DNA of 64,000 bases from Sulfuritalea sp. (GTDB lineage Bacteria; Pseudomonadota; Gammaproteobacteria; Burkholderiales; Rhodocyclaceae). The notes below the pieces were generated by a model. That model saw only the letters and a program-made list of their open reading frames with translations. It had not been told where the DNA came from and did no database searches. A program made the translations under genes and the position numbers. Of the stretch, positions 19,128-29,439 are shown in pieces. Position 1 is the first letter of the stretch, and every line of letters begins with the position of its first letter. Location: contig JALNYT010000004.1 in assembly GCA_023229685.1 (NCBI GenBank), positions 62,001-126,000 of the forward strand. The letters are read 5' to 3'.

Positions 19128-19204
19128 GGGTCTGTAGCTCAGCTGGTTAGAGCACCGTCTTGATAAGGCGGGGGTCGATGGTTCGAACCCATCCAGACCC
19201 ACCA
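19128..19204 (+). tRNA. ileT: tRNA-Ile (GAU)
   Basis: A 77-base cloverleaf. The acceptor arm GGGTCTG pairs with CAGACCC; the anticodon GAT is at 19162-19164 within CTTGATAAG; the T loop is GTTCGAACC; and CCA is encoded. It is in the 16S-23S spacer, the normal place for this tRNA. Confidence 0.97.
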
Positions 19205-19324
19205 AATGTTCGCGATAACCGGCGCATGGCGGCGTTGTCGCATCGCTTGCATACAAACGCGTATGCGGCGCGATGCTCCGGCTTGCCCTGCTTGGTTCTC
19301 GCAAACATTTGCGGTGATCAACGG

Positions 19325-19400
19325 GGGGGATTAGCTCAGCTGGGAGAGCACCTGCTTTGCAAGCAGGGGGTCGACGGTTCGATCCCGTCATCCTCCACCA
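19325..19400 (+). tRNA. alaT: tRNA-Ala (UGC)
   Basis: A 76-base cloverleaf. The acceptor arm GGGGGAT pairs with ATCCTCC (one G-U pair); the anticodon TGC is at 19358-19360 within CTTTGCAAG; the T loop is GTTCGATCC; and CCA is encoded. Second spacer tRNA of the rrn operon. Confidence 0.97.
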
Positions 19401-19682
19401 AGCCTCCTCCATCAAGGGCGGCGCGGCGAGACATGAAGCGTAATGAGTAACGTGAAGCGAAACGTTTCACTTTAGTCATTACTCCTTATGAGTAAACAGG
19501 TTGTTGGATCTTTAAAAATTCGGAAGAAGTAAGGTTGTGTCACCCTGGAAGGGGTGGCACATGGGTTGTGATTGTATCTTCACGTTCCCCGTCCTTTGAA
19601 CCGGCGCGGGGAAGTGGAAAAGTAATACTTTGGTTACTCCTGTAAAGGAGAGTCTTCGGGGAACCGGAGCTCAATGTTATAG
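19401..19682 (+). other. tRNA-Ala to 23S spacer with hairpin and boxA-like site
   Basis: A stem with GTAATGA at 19440-19446 against TCATTAC at 19476-19482, and GTGAA against TTCAC inside it, is followed by a boxA-like GGATCTTTAAAAATT at 19506-19520. A second small hairpin lies at about 19537-19560. The 5' arm of the 23S processing stem is at the end. No gene is seen. Confidence 0.6.

Positions 19683-19689
<7 letters not shown>
19667..19689 (+). repeat. 5' arm of the 23S precursor stem
   Basis: A 23-base segment that is an exact reverse complement of 22559-22581. The pair encloses 23S and should form the RNase III processing helix. Confidence 0.85.
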
Positions 19690-22558
<2,869 letters not shown>

Positions 22559-22566
<8 letters not shown>

Positions 22567-22581
22567 TATAACATTGAGCTC
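22559..22581 (+). repeat. 3' arm of the 23S precursor stem
   Basis: Exact reverse complement of 19667-19689, overlapping the last bases of 23S, as expected of the terminal precursor helix. Confidence 0.85.
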
Positions 22582-22711
22582 AATGCTGCATCCGAGCCTT
22601 TGTCTATAAGCAGTAACCAAAGACAACACAATCACACCCCATTCCTTACTTCTCCCGAATCATGTGCTTCGGCCCAAGGCTTCATCGCCCCATCCCGCAG
22701 CACCCCCTTTA

Positions 22712-22829
22712 AGTCTGGTGTCCATAGCGTCTTGGAACCACCCCTTCCCTTCTCGAACAGGACCGTGAAACGGGACCGCGCCGATGATATTGCACTTTAC
22801 CGTGTGAGAAAGTAGGTCAACGCCAGACT
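22712..22829 (+). rRNA. rrf: 5S ribosomal RNA
   Basis: About 118 bases. The terminal helix pairs AGTCTGGTG (22712-22720) with CGCCAGACT (22821-22829), and the body contains CCATAGCGTCTTGGAACCAC and TCGAACAGGACCGTGAAACG. Last gene of the rrn operon. Confidence 0.93.
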
Positions 22830-22838
22830 CCCCACAGC

Positions 22839-22870
22839 AAACCCCCTCCGGATTACCGGAGGGGGTTTTT
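22839..22870 (+). terminator. Rho-independent terminator of the rrn operon
   Basis: A stem of AAACCCCCTCCGG and CCGGAGGGGGTTT around an ATTA loop, running into TTTTT, ten bases after the 5S gene. Confidence 0.92.
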
Positions 22871-22978
22871 GCTTTGGCGGCGCCCAAAAAAGTCAAGACG
22901 CCACTTTGATGGATTTGCACGTTCGGGCTGAGCGCCGTTGGCTCGCTCGATGCTGCTACTGACTGCTAAAATGCACCC

Positions 22979-23947
22979 ATGAAAACGAGCTTTCTGGAAT
23001 TCGAACAGCCGATCGCGGAACTTGAAGCGAAGATCGAGCAATTGCGTTTCGTCCAAGACGACTCGGCTGTCGATATATCGGAGGAGATCTCCCGTCTCGA
23101 TGCGAAGAGTCAGAGTCTGACGAAGGAGATATACGCCAAGCTCACTCCGTGGCAATGCGCCTTGGTGGCTCGCCATCCTCAACGGCCATATACCCTGGAC
23201 TACTTGGGGTTGGTGTTCACCGACTTCGAGGAACTTCACGGTGACCGAAATTACGCCGATGATCACGCCATCGTTGGGGGATTGGCGCGATTCAATGGCC
23301 AGTCCTGCATGGTGATTGGCCACCAGAAGGGCCGAGATACTAAGGAAAAGATCCAGCGAAATTTTGGCATGCCCCGCCCCGAAGGCTATCGCAAGGCCTT
23401 GCGCCTGATGCGCTTGGCCGAGAAATTCGGGCTTCCGATCTTTACCTTTGTCGATACTCCCGGCGCTTATCCTGGCATCGATGCAGAAGAACGAGGGCAG
23501 TCGGAGGCGATCGGACGCAATCTGGCTGTCATGACCGAGTTGAAAGTGCCCCTGATTGCCACTGTGATTGGCGAGGGGGGGTCGGGAGGTGCGTTGGCAA
23601 TTGCCGTTGCGGATGTGGTGGCGATGCTGCAGTACTCAACGTATTCCGTAATCTCGCCTGAGGGTTGCGCATCGATTCTGTGGAAAAGCGCTGAGCGCGC
23701 AGGTGATGCTGCCGAGACAATGGGCATCACGGCACCTCGACTCAAGTCGCTGGGATTGATTGACCGCATCATCAACGAGCCAGTCGGCGGTGCCCATCGT
23801 GACTATCGACTTGTTGCGCAGAGTGTCAAAAGGTCCCTGCAGGAAGCGCTTAAGCAACTTGCCGGCTTGTCGACAAGCGAGCTCATCGAGCGGCGCTTCG
23901 AGCGCCTGATGAGTTATGGTCGATTCAAGGAACAAGCCATTCACTGA
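22979..23947 (+). CDS. accA: Acetyl-CoA carboxylase carboxyltransferase subunit alpha
   Basis: 322 residues, full length. It is the alpha half of the carboxyltransferase that moves the carboxyl group from biotin to acetyl-CoA, the first step of fatty acid synthesis. The N-terminus FLEFEQPIAELEAKIEQL is the family helix; FVDTPGAYPGIDAEERGQ and IGEGGSGGALAI line the CoA site. No Shine-Dalgarno sequence precedes ATG 22979; instead a -10-like TAAAAT ends eight bases before it, so the message may be nearly leaderless. tilS starts inside its 3' end. Confidence 0.97.
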   Translation: MKTSFLEFEQPIAELEAKIEQLRFVQDDSAVDISEEISRLDAKSQSLTKEIYAKLTPWQCALVARHPQRPYTLDYLGLVFTDFEELHGDRNYADDHAIVGGLARFNGQSCMVIGHQKGRDTKEKIQRNFGMPRPEGYRKALRLMRLAEKFGLPIFTFVDTPGAYPGIDAEERGQSEAIGRNLAVMTELKVPLIATVIGEGGSGGALAIAVADVVAMLQYSTYSVISPEGCASILWKSAERAGDAAETMGITAPRLKSLGLIDRIINEPVGGAHRDYRLVAQSVKRSLQEALKQLAGLSTSELIERRFERLMSYGRFKEQAIH

Positions 23948-24884
23948 TTCGGTCTTGCAGGCTGTTGGCGCCTGTCTTGTCCGCTATGTCAGGCGGAGGC
24001 AGTCCGCCGTGGTCGGCTTTTCCGGCGGGCTCGATTCGACAGTGCTACTGCACGCCGCGCATTGCCTGGCGCGAACTGCGGACTTCGATCTGTCAGCGCT
24101 GCATGTCCACCATGGGCTAAGCGCCAATGCCGACCTCTGGGCCGGATCCTGTGCGCAGGTCTGTCAGGGAATGGACGTTCCATTGACGGTACTGCGTGTT
24201 GACGTGCCGTCAGGTACCGGTGAAGGCGTGGAAGCGGCGGCGCGACGGGTGCGTCACAAGGCGCTCGCTGACCATCCCGCCGACTGGATCCTTCTTGCAC
24301 ACCACGCTGACGACCAGGCGGAAACCGTACTGCATAACCTGCTGCGCGGCACGGGCGTGCGCGGAGCCGCTGCGATGCCCGAATCAAGAGGCCGCGTCTT
24401 GCGCCCGCTATTGGGCCTTCCGCGCGACGCGTTGCTTGCCTACGCTCGATCGTGTCGGCTGGTTTGGATCGAGGATGAGAGCAACGCCGATCGCCGATAC
24501 ACGCGGAACTTTTTGCGACACCAGATTCTGCCTGCTATCACGTCCCGCTTCCCCAGAGCCGGCGCGCAACTGGCGGCCGCGGCTTCTCGCTTTAGCGAGG
24601 CCGATTCATTGCTTGAAGATCTCGCCGCTTTGGATCTTAAAGACAATCCGCCTGAATTTCCCCTGCCCCTGAGCTTGTTCCGTGAACTGCCTGACGCTCG
24701 TGCCAGAAACCTGTTGCGGGCCATGCTGACCTGGCATCACGCGCAGCCGCCTGACGAGCGCCGGCTAAATGAGTTCGTGCGCCAGTTGCAGACCGCGGGC
24801 AACGATCGGCATCCACGAATTGAATTAGGGCGCTATGCCCTGTGGTGCGAGGCGGGCCGGCTCCACTTCAAAAAGTTGGCTTAG
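23916..24884 (+). CDS. tilS: tRNA(Ile)-lysidine synthase, short form
   Basis: 322 residues. It converts C34 of the CAU-anticodon tRNA-Ile to lysidine so that AUA is read as Ile. The PP-loop ATP site FSGGLDST is near residue 35; HVHHGLSANAD, HHADDQAETVLHNLLRG and the substrate-binding middle domain (ESNADRRYTRNFLRHQILP) follow. It ends soon after the middle domain, about 110 residues short of E. coli TilS, so the C-terminal acceptor-stem domain seems missing. It overlaps accA by 32 bases and converges with the response regulator, sharing four bases at the stops. Confidence 0.93.
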   Translation: MVDSRNKPFTDSVLQAVGACLVRYVRRRQSAVVGFSGGLDSTVLLHAAHCLARTADFDLSALHVHHGLSANADLWAGSCAQVCQGMDVPLTVLRVDVPSGTGEGVEAAARRVRHKALADHPADWILLAHHADDQAETVLHNLLRGTGVRGAAAMPESRGRVLRPLLGLPRDALLAYARSCRLVWIEDESNADRRYTRNFLRHQILPAITSRFPRAGAQLAAAASRFSEADSLLEDLAALDLKDNPPEFPLPLSLFRELPDARARNLLRAMLTWHHAQPPDERRLNEFVRQLQTAGNDRHPRIELGRYALWCEAGRLHFKKLA

Positions 24885-25498
24885 CTTTCCGACTTGTCCG
24901 CAAGCAAATTGAGCATCTGCGACAACTCTACCGCAGAGCGGACTTTCATCTTTTCAAAAATGCGGGAGCGATGAACTTCGACGGTGCGCATTGCAATCCC
25001 GAGTTCGTCGGCGATCACCTTGTTCAGCTTGCCGGCGAGAATCCTCTGCATTACATCCTGCTCGCGCTGTGTCAACTGGGACAGTTTCTGCTCCATCAAC
25101 AGCATCGAGTCGTCCCTGGCGCTGCGCTTTGTGTCTTGAACGATCGCCGCCAGTACTTTGTCGACCAGTGCATTGTCGTCATACGGCTTTTCAATAAAGT
25201 CGAAGGCGCCGTCCTTCAGGGCCTGAACAGCCATCGGCACATCGCCGTGTCCGGTAAGAAATATTACCGGCAGGCGGCAACGCAGGGCCCGCAGCCGGTC
25301 AAACAGCTCGATGCCGCTCATTCCGGGCATCCGCACGTCGAGCAGCAGGCAGCCGCAGAGGTCGCGACGGGCGAAGGCGAGAAAGTCGCTGGCGGATTCC
25401 CATGTTCGCGATGAAACGCCGCGCGACTGCAACAACCATTGCAGTGCATCGCGCACGGCTGGATCATCATCGACAATGTGCGTAGTGGTACTGCTCAT
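24881..25498 (-). CDS. Response regulator, FixJ/NarL type (probable DctR-like)
   Basis: 205 residues. The receiver domain has the phosphoacceptor Asp54 in LLLDVRMPGMSG, with the FLTGHGDVPMAV and FIEKPYDD motifs. A LuxR-type helix-turn-helix follows at about 140-195 (LTQREQDVMQRILAGKLNKV, ELGIAMRTVEVHRSRIFEKM). Its ATG overlaps the kinase stop by four bases, and a C4-dicarboxylate-type TRAP operon is divergent from the kinase. This matches DctSR systems, in which a FixJ-type regulator switches on dctP. The assignment to dicarboxylates comes from context only. Confidence 0.88.
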   Translation of the reverse strand: MSSTTTHIVDDDPAVRDALQWLLQSRGVSSRTWESASDFLAFARRDLCGCLLLDVRMPGMSGIELFDRLRALRCRLPVIFLTGHGDVPMAVQALKDGAFDFIEKPYDDNALVDKVLAAIVQDTKRSARDDSMLLMEQKLSQLTQREQDVMQRILAGKLNKVIADELGIAMRTVEVHRSRIFEKMKVRSAVELSQMLNLLADKSES

Positions 25499-27468
25499 TG
25501 GGAAGCCATGGGTAACAGAATGCGGAACACCGTTCCTCCTCCCGGATTGGGTTCAAAAGAGAGGCGGCCCCGGTGATTTTCCACCACCGAACGGCAGATT
25601 GCCAACCCCATGCCCATGCCTTCAGTCTTGGTCGTGAATAGTGGATCGAACAGCTTGTCGGCAACATTGGCGGCAATCCCGCAGCCGCGATCGGCTATCG
25701 TCAGCAGGGCGTAGCGGTCGGCACAGGTCAGCGTGATGCCGATCTGTCGTTGATCGGGGGCAGTATCCCGCATTGATTCAACCGCGTTGCGGAACAGGTT
25801 GAACAGCGCCTGTTCAAGCAGCACCGGATCACCTTCGACCAGTGGGCGTGCCTGAAAGTCGAGAACGACACGGATGCCATTCTGACGGATATCGACTTCC
25901 ATCAGAGCCAGGGCGTCGTCGATGCGCTCTTCCAGACGGATCAATTCGAAGCGATCCTCGCTGTGGCGAGCGAGGCCGTAAACGCGGCGGATGACTTGCC
26001 CGGCACGCCGCGCCTGTTCCACCGCCTTGTCGAGCGCCGGTAGAACTTCTGCGGCCGGGGTGTCGCTGCGCAGCAGGTTGGCCGCTCCGGTGCAGTAGCT
26101 CGAGATTGCAGCCAGGGGCTGGTTCAACTCATGCGCAATACTCGATGCCATTTCGCCCATCGCGACCAGACGCGCAGTCGATTGCAGGCGATCCTGCTGC
26201 TGGCGTGCGCGTTCCTCAGCCTGTTTTCGCTCCGTAATATCCACCATCGATCCCATCCAGCCGGAATGCCGCCCGCGCGCATCGATCAAGGGTGCTTCGT
26301 GAATCAGCACGTCGATCGTCTCGCCGTTGCGGCGCTTGAGCTTTAGCTCGAAACCCTCTCCCGGGCCCTCTCCCGCCAGAACGCTATCATGGAGGGCACG
26401 GGTTTCGTCGAGATAGTCGTCGGCCCAGTAGGGCATCGGCGGCCGGCGGCCGATCAGTTCGGCCGCGGACCAGCCAACCATGCGACAGAAGGCCGGGTTG
26501 ACGTAGATGATCTCGCCATCCAGGTTTCGGGCCCGCATTCCGGTGTCGAGAGAGTCTTCCATTGCCTTGCGGAATGCGTGTTCCTGACGCAACTGTTCCT
26601 CCACAGCCTGGCGGCGCAGTACATGACGGCGAAGAATCCAGAGGCTCCACAGAACGATGATCGCGAGAATGACCAGGCTACCCGACAGAAGCAGGCTGGC
26701 CAGAGGCCGTGGTGCATGGTAGGGGACGGCGTGCAGCGCGAGCCCCCATCCGGGTGGGTCAAAGGCGACTTGATAGCCTTCTTCGGTCACGGTGGACTCG
26801 ACTTTGGAGCGCGTTCCAAGCACCTTGCCGGAGTCCCCGATGACGCTGATCCGATAACGCTCGGCCAGCCACCATGGCACGCTGTCGCTGAGTAGATCGC
26901 GAATCCGGTAGACGCCCACGGCGACGCCGACAATTCTGCCCTCGCGGGAGACCGGAACGTGTACCTCGAACTGCCAGTCGTTGGTGAAATACGGATAGGC
27001 TTTGCTGTAGACGGGTTTCGCGAGTGAGCGCGCCAGACCAAAGCTTTGTCGGGAAGGGACGGCTTCTCCCGCGTCGCCAACCAGGCTGGGGTCCATGGCG
27101 GCTGGATGCGCCAATCGCACGGTCCCGTCGGTACTCAGCCAGATCAGTTGCCGCAGGCCGCTTTCGTAGCCAAACAAGGTGTGGGCATAGGATTCGAAGG
27201 CCGCTGCATTGGCGGTATGGGCTTGATCGATGCGCCCGAGCAGTTCCTCGTTGCGGGTCAGATGAAAACGCAGGTTCTGCTCCAGCCAAAGTATGTCGCT
27301 GATCAGTGTCGCGTGCCTTTCCTCCTTGTCAGCGCGGTCAGACGTCCACAGCAGGAGAGCAACACCCCCGACGAACAGGATAAACGCCAGCCGCGGCAAT
27401 ATCCACAGCCAGCGCCAGCGCCAGCGGCTGATGCGCTCCCCGGGAGATGAGGGTGTCGAAGATGCCAT
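25495..27468 (-). CDS. PAS-domain sensor histidine kinase (probable DctS-like)
   Basis: 657 residues. TM1 (LAFILFVGGVALLLWTSD) and TM2 (SLLLSGSLVILAIIVLWSLW, near residue 260) bracket a periplasmic sensor domain of about 220 residues. A cytoplasmic PAS domain follows (GEIIYVNPAFCRMVGWSAAE), then the H-box with phosphoacceptor His446 in IAHELNQPLAAIS and an HATPase domain (FRNAVES, DRGCGIA, TKTEGMGMGLAI). Coupled to the FixJ-type regulator and divergent from dctPQM with 149 bases between starts. The expected signal is a C4-dicarboxylate or related acid, by analogy with DctS. Confidence 0.88.
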   Translation of the reverse strand: MASSTPSSPGERISRWRWRWLWILPRLAFILFVGGVALLLWTSDRADKEERHATLISDILWLEQNLRFHLTRNEELLGRIDQAHTANAAAFESYAHTLFGYESGLRQLIWLSTDGTVRLAHPAAMDPSLVGDAGEAVPSRQSFGLARSLAKPVYSKAYPYFTNDWQFEVHVPVSREGRIVGVAVGVYRIRDLLSDSVPWWLAERYRISVIGDSGKVLGTRSKVESTVTEEGYQVAFDPPGWGLALHAVPYHAPRPLASLLLSGSLVILAIIVLWSLWILRRHVLRRQAVEEQLRQEHAFRKAMEDSLDTGMRARNLDGEIIYVNPAFCRMVGWSAAELIGRRPPMPYWADDYLDETRALHDSVLAGEGPGEGFELKLKRRNGETIDVLIHEAPLIDARGRHSGWMGSMVDITERKQAEERARQQQDRLQSTARLVAMGEMASSIAHELNQPLAAISSYCTGAANLLRSDTPAAEVLPALDKAVEQARRAGQVIRRVYGLARHSEDRFELIRLEERIDDALALMEVDIRQNGIRVVLDFQARPLVEGDPVLLEQALFNLFRNAVESMRDTAPDQRQIGITLTCADRYALLTIADRGCGIAANVADKLFDPLFTTKTEGMGMGLAICRSVVENHRGRLSFEPNPGGGTVFRILLPMASQ

Positions 27469-27617
27469 GCCGTGATGTTAGCTCGCCTGATCGCCCTGGG
27501 CAGATGTTTGCGGAAATCCACAATAGTCAGGCGGGGGGCAGCCGGGGAGAATTCGCGCCACCGCGTCGTGCGCAGTGGTAGCCTTGCGTACACAGATAAT
27601 CAACAGGAGGATAAAAA

Positions 27618-28625
27618 GTGAAGATTCGCACATTATTCGTAGGCCTTGTGGCAGCGACTTTTTCCGCGATTGCGATGGCGCAGGCGCCGATCGTGATCAA
27701 ATTCAGTCATGTGGTCGCTGCCGATACGCCCAAGGGCAACGCGTCGGTCTTCTTCGCCAAGAGGGCCGGGGAACTGACCAAGGGCAAGGTCAAGGTCGAG
27801 GTTTATGCCAACAGCGCCTTGTACAAGGACAAGGAAGAGATGGAGGCGCTGCAACTCGGCGCCGTGCAGATGCTGGCGCCATCGTTGGCCAAATTCGGCC
27901 CGCTCGGCGTCAAGGAATTCGAGGTTTTCGATTTCCCTTACATCTTTGACAACACGGCCGAGTTGCACAGGGTTACGCAGGGCCCGATCGGTGCGTCCCT
28001 GCTGGCCAAACTGGAACCCAGGGGCATCAAGGGCCTAGCGTTTTGGGACAATGGCTTCAAGTCCTTTTCCGCCAACACGCCGATCAGGACCCCGGCGGAT
28101 CTCAAGGGCAAGAAGCTGCGCATCCAGTCGTCGAAGGTACTCGAAGAGGAGATTCGCGCGGTTGGTGGCTTGCCTCAGGTGATGGCGTTCTCCGAGGTCT
28201 ATCAGGCCCTGCAGACCGGCGTCGTGGATGGTACGGAGAACCCGATCTCGAATCTCTACACCCAGAAAATGCATGAGGTTCAGAAATATCTGACCTTGAC
28301 CGAGCACGGTTATCTCGGCTACGCCGTGGTGGTTAACAAGAAATTCTGGGAGGGTTTGCCGGCGGATATTCGCGGGCAACTGGAGCAGGCCATGAAGGAA
28401 GCCACAGCCTACGCCAACAAGATCGCCCAGGAAGAAAACGATCTGGCGCTTGAAGGTGTCAAAAAGAGTGGCAAAACAACCGTCTATGTGCCTACCAGTG
28501 CAGAGAAACTGGCCTTCAAGAAGGCGATGGCGGTGGTGCACGTGAAGATGGCTGACCGCGTCGGCAAGGATCTGCTGCAATCCATCTACAAAGAAACGGG
28601 CGGCTTCGACCCGAGCAAGCTGTAG
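27618..28625 (+). CDS. dctP: TRAP transporter solute-binding protein DctP
   Basis: 335 residues from GTG 27618, with AGGAGG at 27605-27610. The signal peptide KIRTLFVGLVAATFSAIAMA targets it to the periplasm. The DctP fold is clear: IKFSHVVAADTPKGNASVFF, LGAVQMLAPSLAKFG, KLRIQSSKVLEEEIRAVGG (the conserved Arg that binds the carboxylate) and VDGTENPISNLY. It binds the substrate, probably a C4-dicarboxylate, and hands it to DctQM. A perfect 24-base palindrome after the stop may keep this gene more abundant than dctQM. Confidence 0.95.
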   Translation: MKIRTLFVGLVAATFSAIAMAQAPIVIKFSHVVAADTPKGNASVFFAKRAGELTKGKVKVEVYANSALYKDKEEMEALQLGAVQMLAPSLAKFGPLGVKEFEVFDFPYIFDNTAELHRVTQGPIGASLLAKLEPRGIKGLAFWDNGFKSFSANTPIRTPADLKGKKLRIQSSKVLEEEIRAVGGLPQVMAFSEVYQALQTGVVDGTENPISNLYTQKMHEVQKYLTLTEHGYLGYAVVVNKKFWEGLPADIRGQLEQAMKEATAYANKIAQEENDLALEGVKKSGKTTVYVPTSAEKLAFKKAMAVVHVKMADRVGKDLLQSIYKETGGFDPSKL

Positions 28626-28639
28626 GCTGACAGTAGCAT

Positions 28640-28663
28640 CCCGCCGACGCGCGCGTCGGCGGG
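28640..28663 (+). promoter_or_regulatory. Perfect intercistronic hairpin between dctP and dctQ
   Basis: A 12+12 base perfect palindrome beginning CCCGCCGACG lies 14 bases after the dctP stop and has no following T run. It looks like an mRNA-stabilising or attenuating hairpin rather than a full terminator. Confidence 0.6.
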
Positions 28664-28722
28664 CGCTTGTCACACAACACTAAGTCCAGCAGACATTTCG
28701 CCAAGGCGGGGGAGCTTTGTCC

Positions 28723-29439
28723 ATGAAATATCTTGATCATCTTGAGGAATGGATAATCACCTTCCTCATGGGGGCCGCGACGCTGATCATTTTCGTCGCC
28801 GTCGTCCATCGCTACGCGGCCAGTGCGAGTATTCCAGGCCTGCAGGACTGGCTCCTGACGATCAATCTGAGCTGGGCGCAGGAACTGACCATCATCATGT
28901 TCGTCTGGATGGCCAAGTTTGGCGCCGCCTACGGCGTGCGTACCGGCATTCACGTCGGGGTCGATGTGTTGATCAACCGACTCGACGAAAAGATGCGCCG
29001 CAAATTCATCATCTTTGGCTTGCTCGCCGGCGCGACCTTCACCGGGATCGTGGGAACACTCGGAGCCAACTTTGTCTGGGAGAACGGTGCCCATCACGCT
29101 TTCCTGAGCCTGACCGGCAGCCCCTTCGGCGATATTCCGGAAGGGCCGACGACGCCGGATCTCGAATGGCCGACCTGGATGGTTTATTCGGCGATTCCGC
29201 TGGGTACCGGCCTGATGTGTTTCCGGTTTTTGCAGGTCCTGGTTAATTTCCTCAAGACCGGTGATCTGCCGCACCACGACCACGGCCACGTCGATGGCCT
29301 CGATGAGGTGGAGCCGCTTGCGATTGAAGTGGATGTGTACGCGATGGACGACAACCTGCATGCGCACGACTTGGATCCCGAGCATCCGATGGTCGGCACC
29401 GAGCGGCGTCAAGACAACAAGGGGGGCGAGCCGAAATGA
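28723..29439 (+). CDS. dctQ: TRAP transporter small permease DctQ
   Basis: 238 residues from ATG 28723, spaced eight bases from GGGGAG; a TTG two codons upstream is less likely. Four TM segments are expected: WIITFLMGAATLIIFVAVV, the LTIIMFVWMAKFGAAYG region, FIIFGLLAGATFTGIVG and WMVYSAIPLGTGLMCFRFLQ. The charged GVRTGIHVGVDVL segment is the family signature. The C-terminal 58 or so residues form an acidic, His-rich tail (LPHHDHGHVDG and LHAHDLDPEHP) not typical of DctQ. It overlaps dctM by four bases (ATGA). Confidence 0.92.
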   Translation: MKYLDHLEEWIITFLMGAATLIIFVAVVHRYAASASIPGLQDWLLTINLSWAQELTIIMFVWMAKFGAAYGVRTGIHVGVDVLINRLDEKMRRKFIIFGLLAGATFTGIVGTLGANFVWENGAHHAFLSLTGSPFGDIPEGPTTPDLEWPTWMVYSAIPLGTGLMCFRFLQVLVNFLKTGDLPHHDHGHVDGLDEVEPLAIEVDVYAMDDNLHAHDLDPEHPMVGTERRQDNKGGEPK

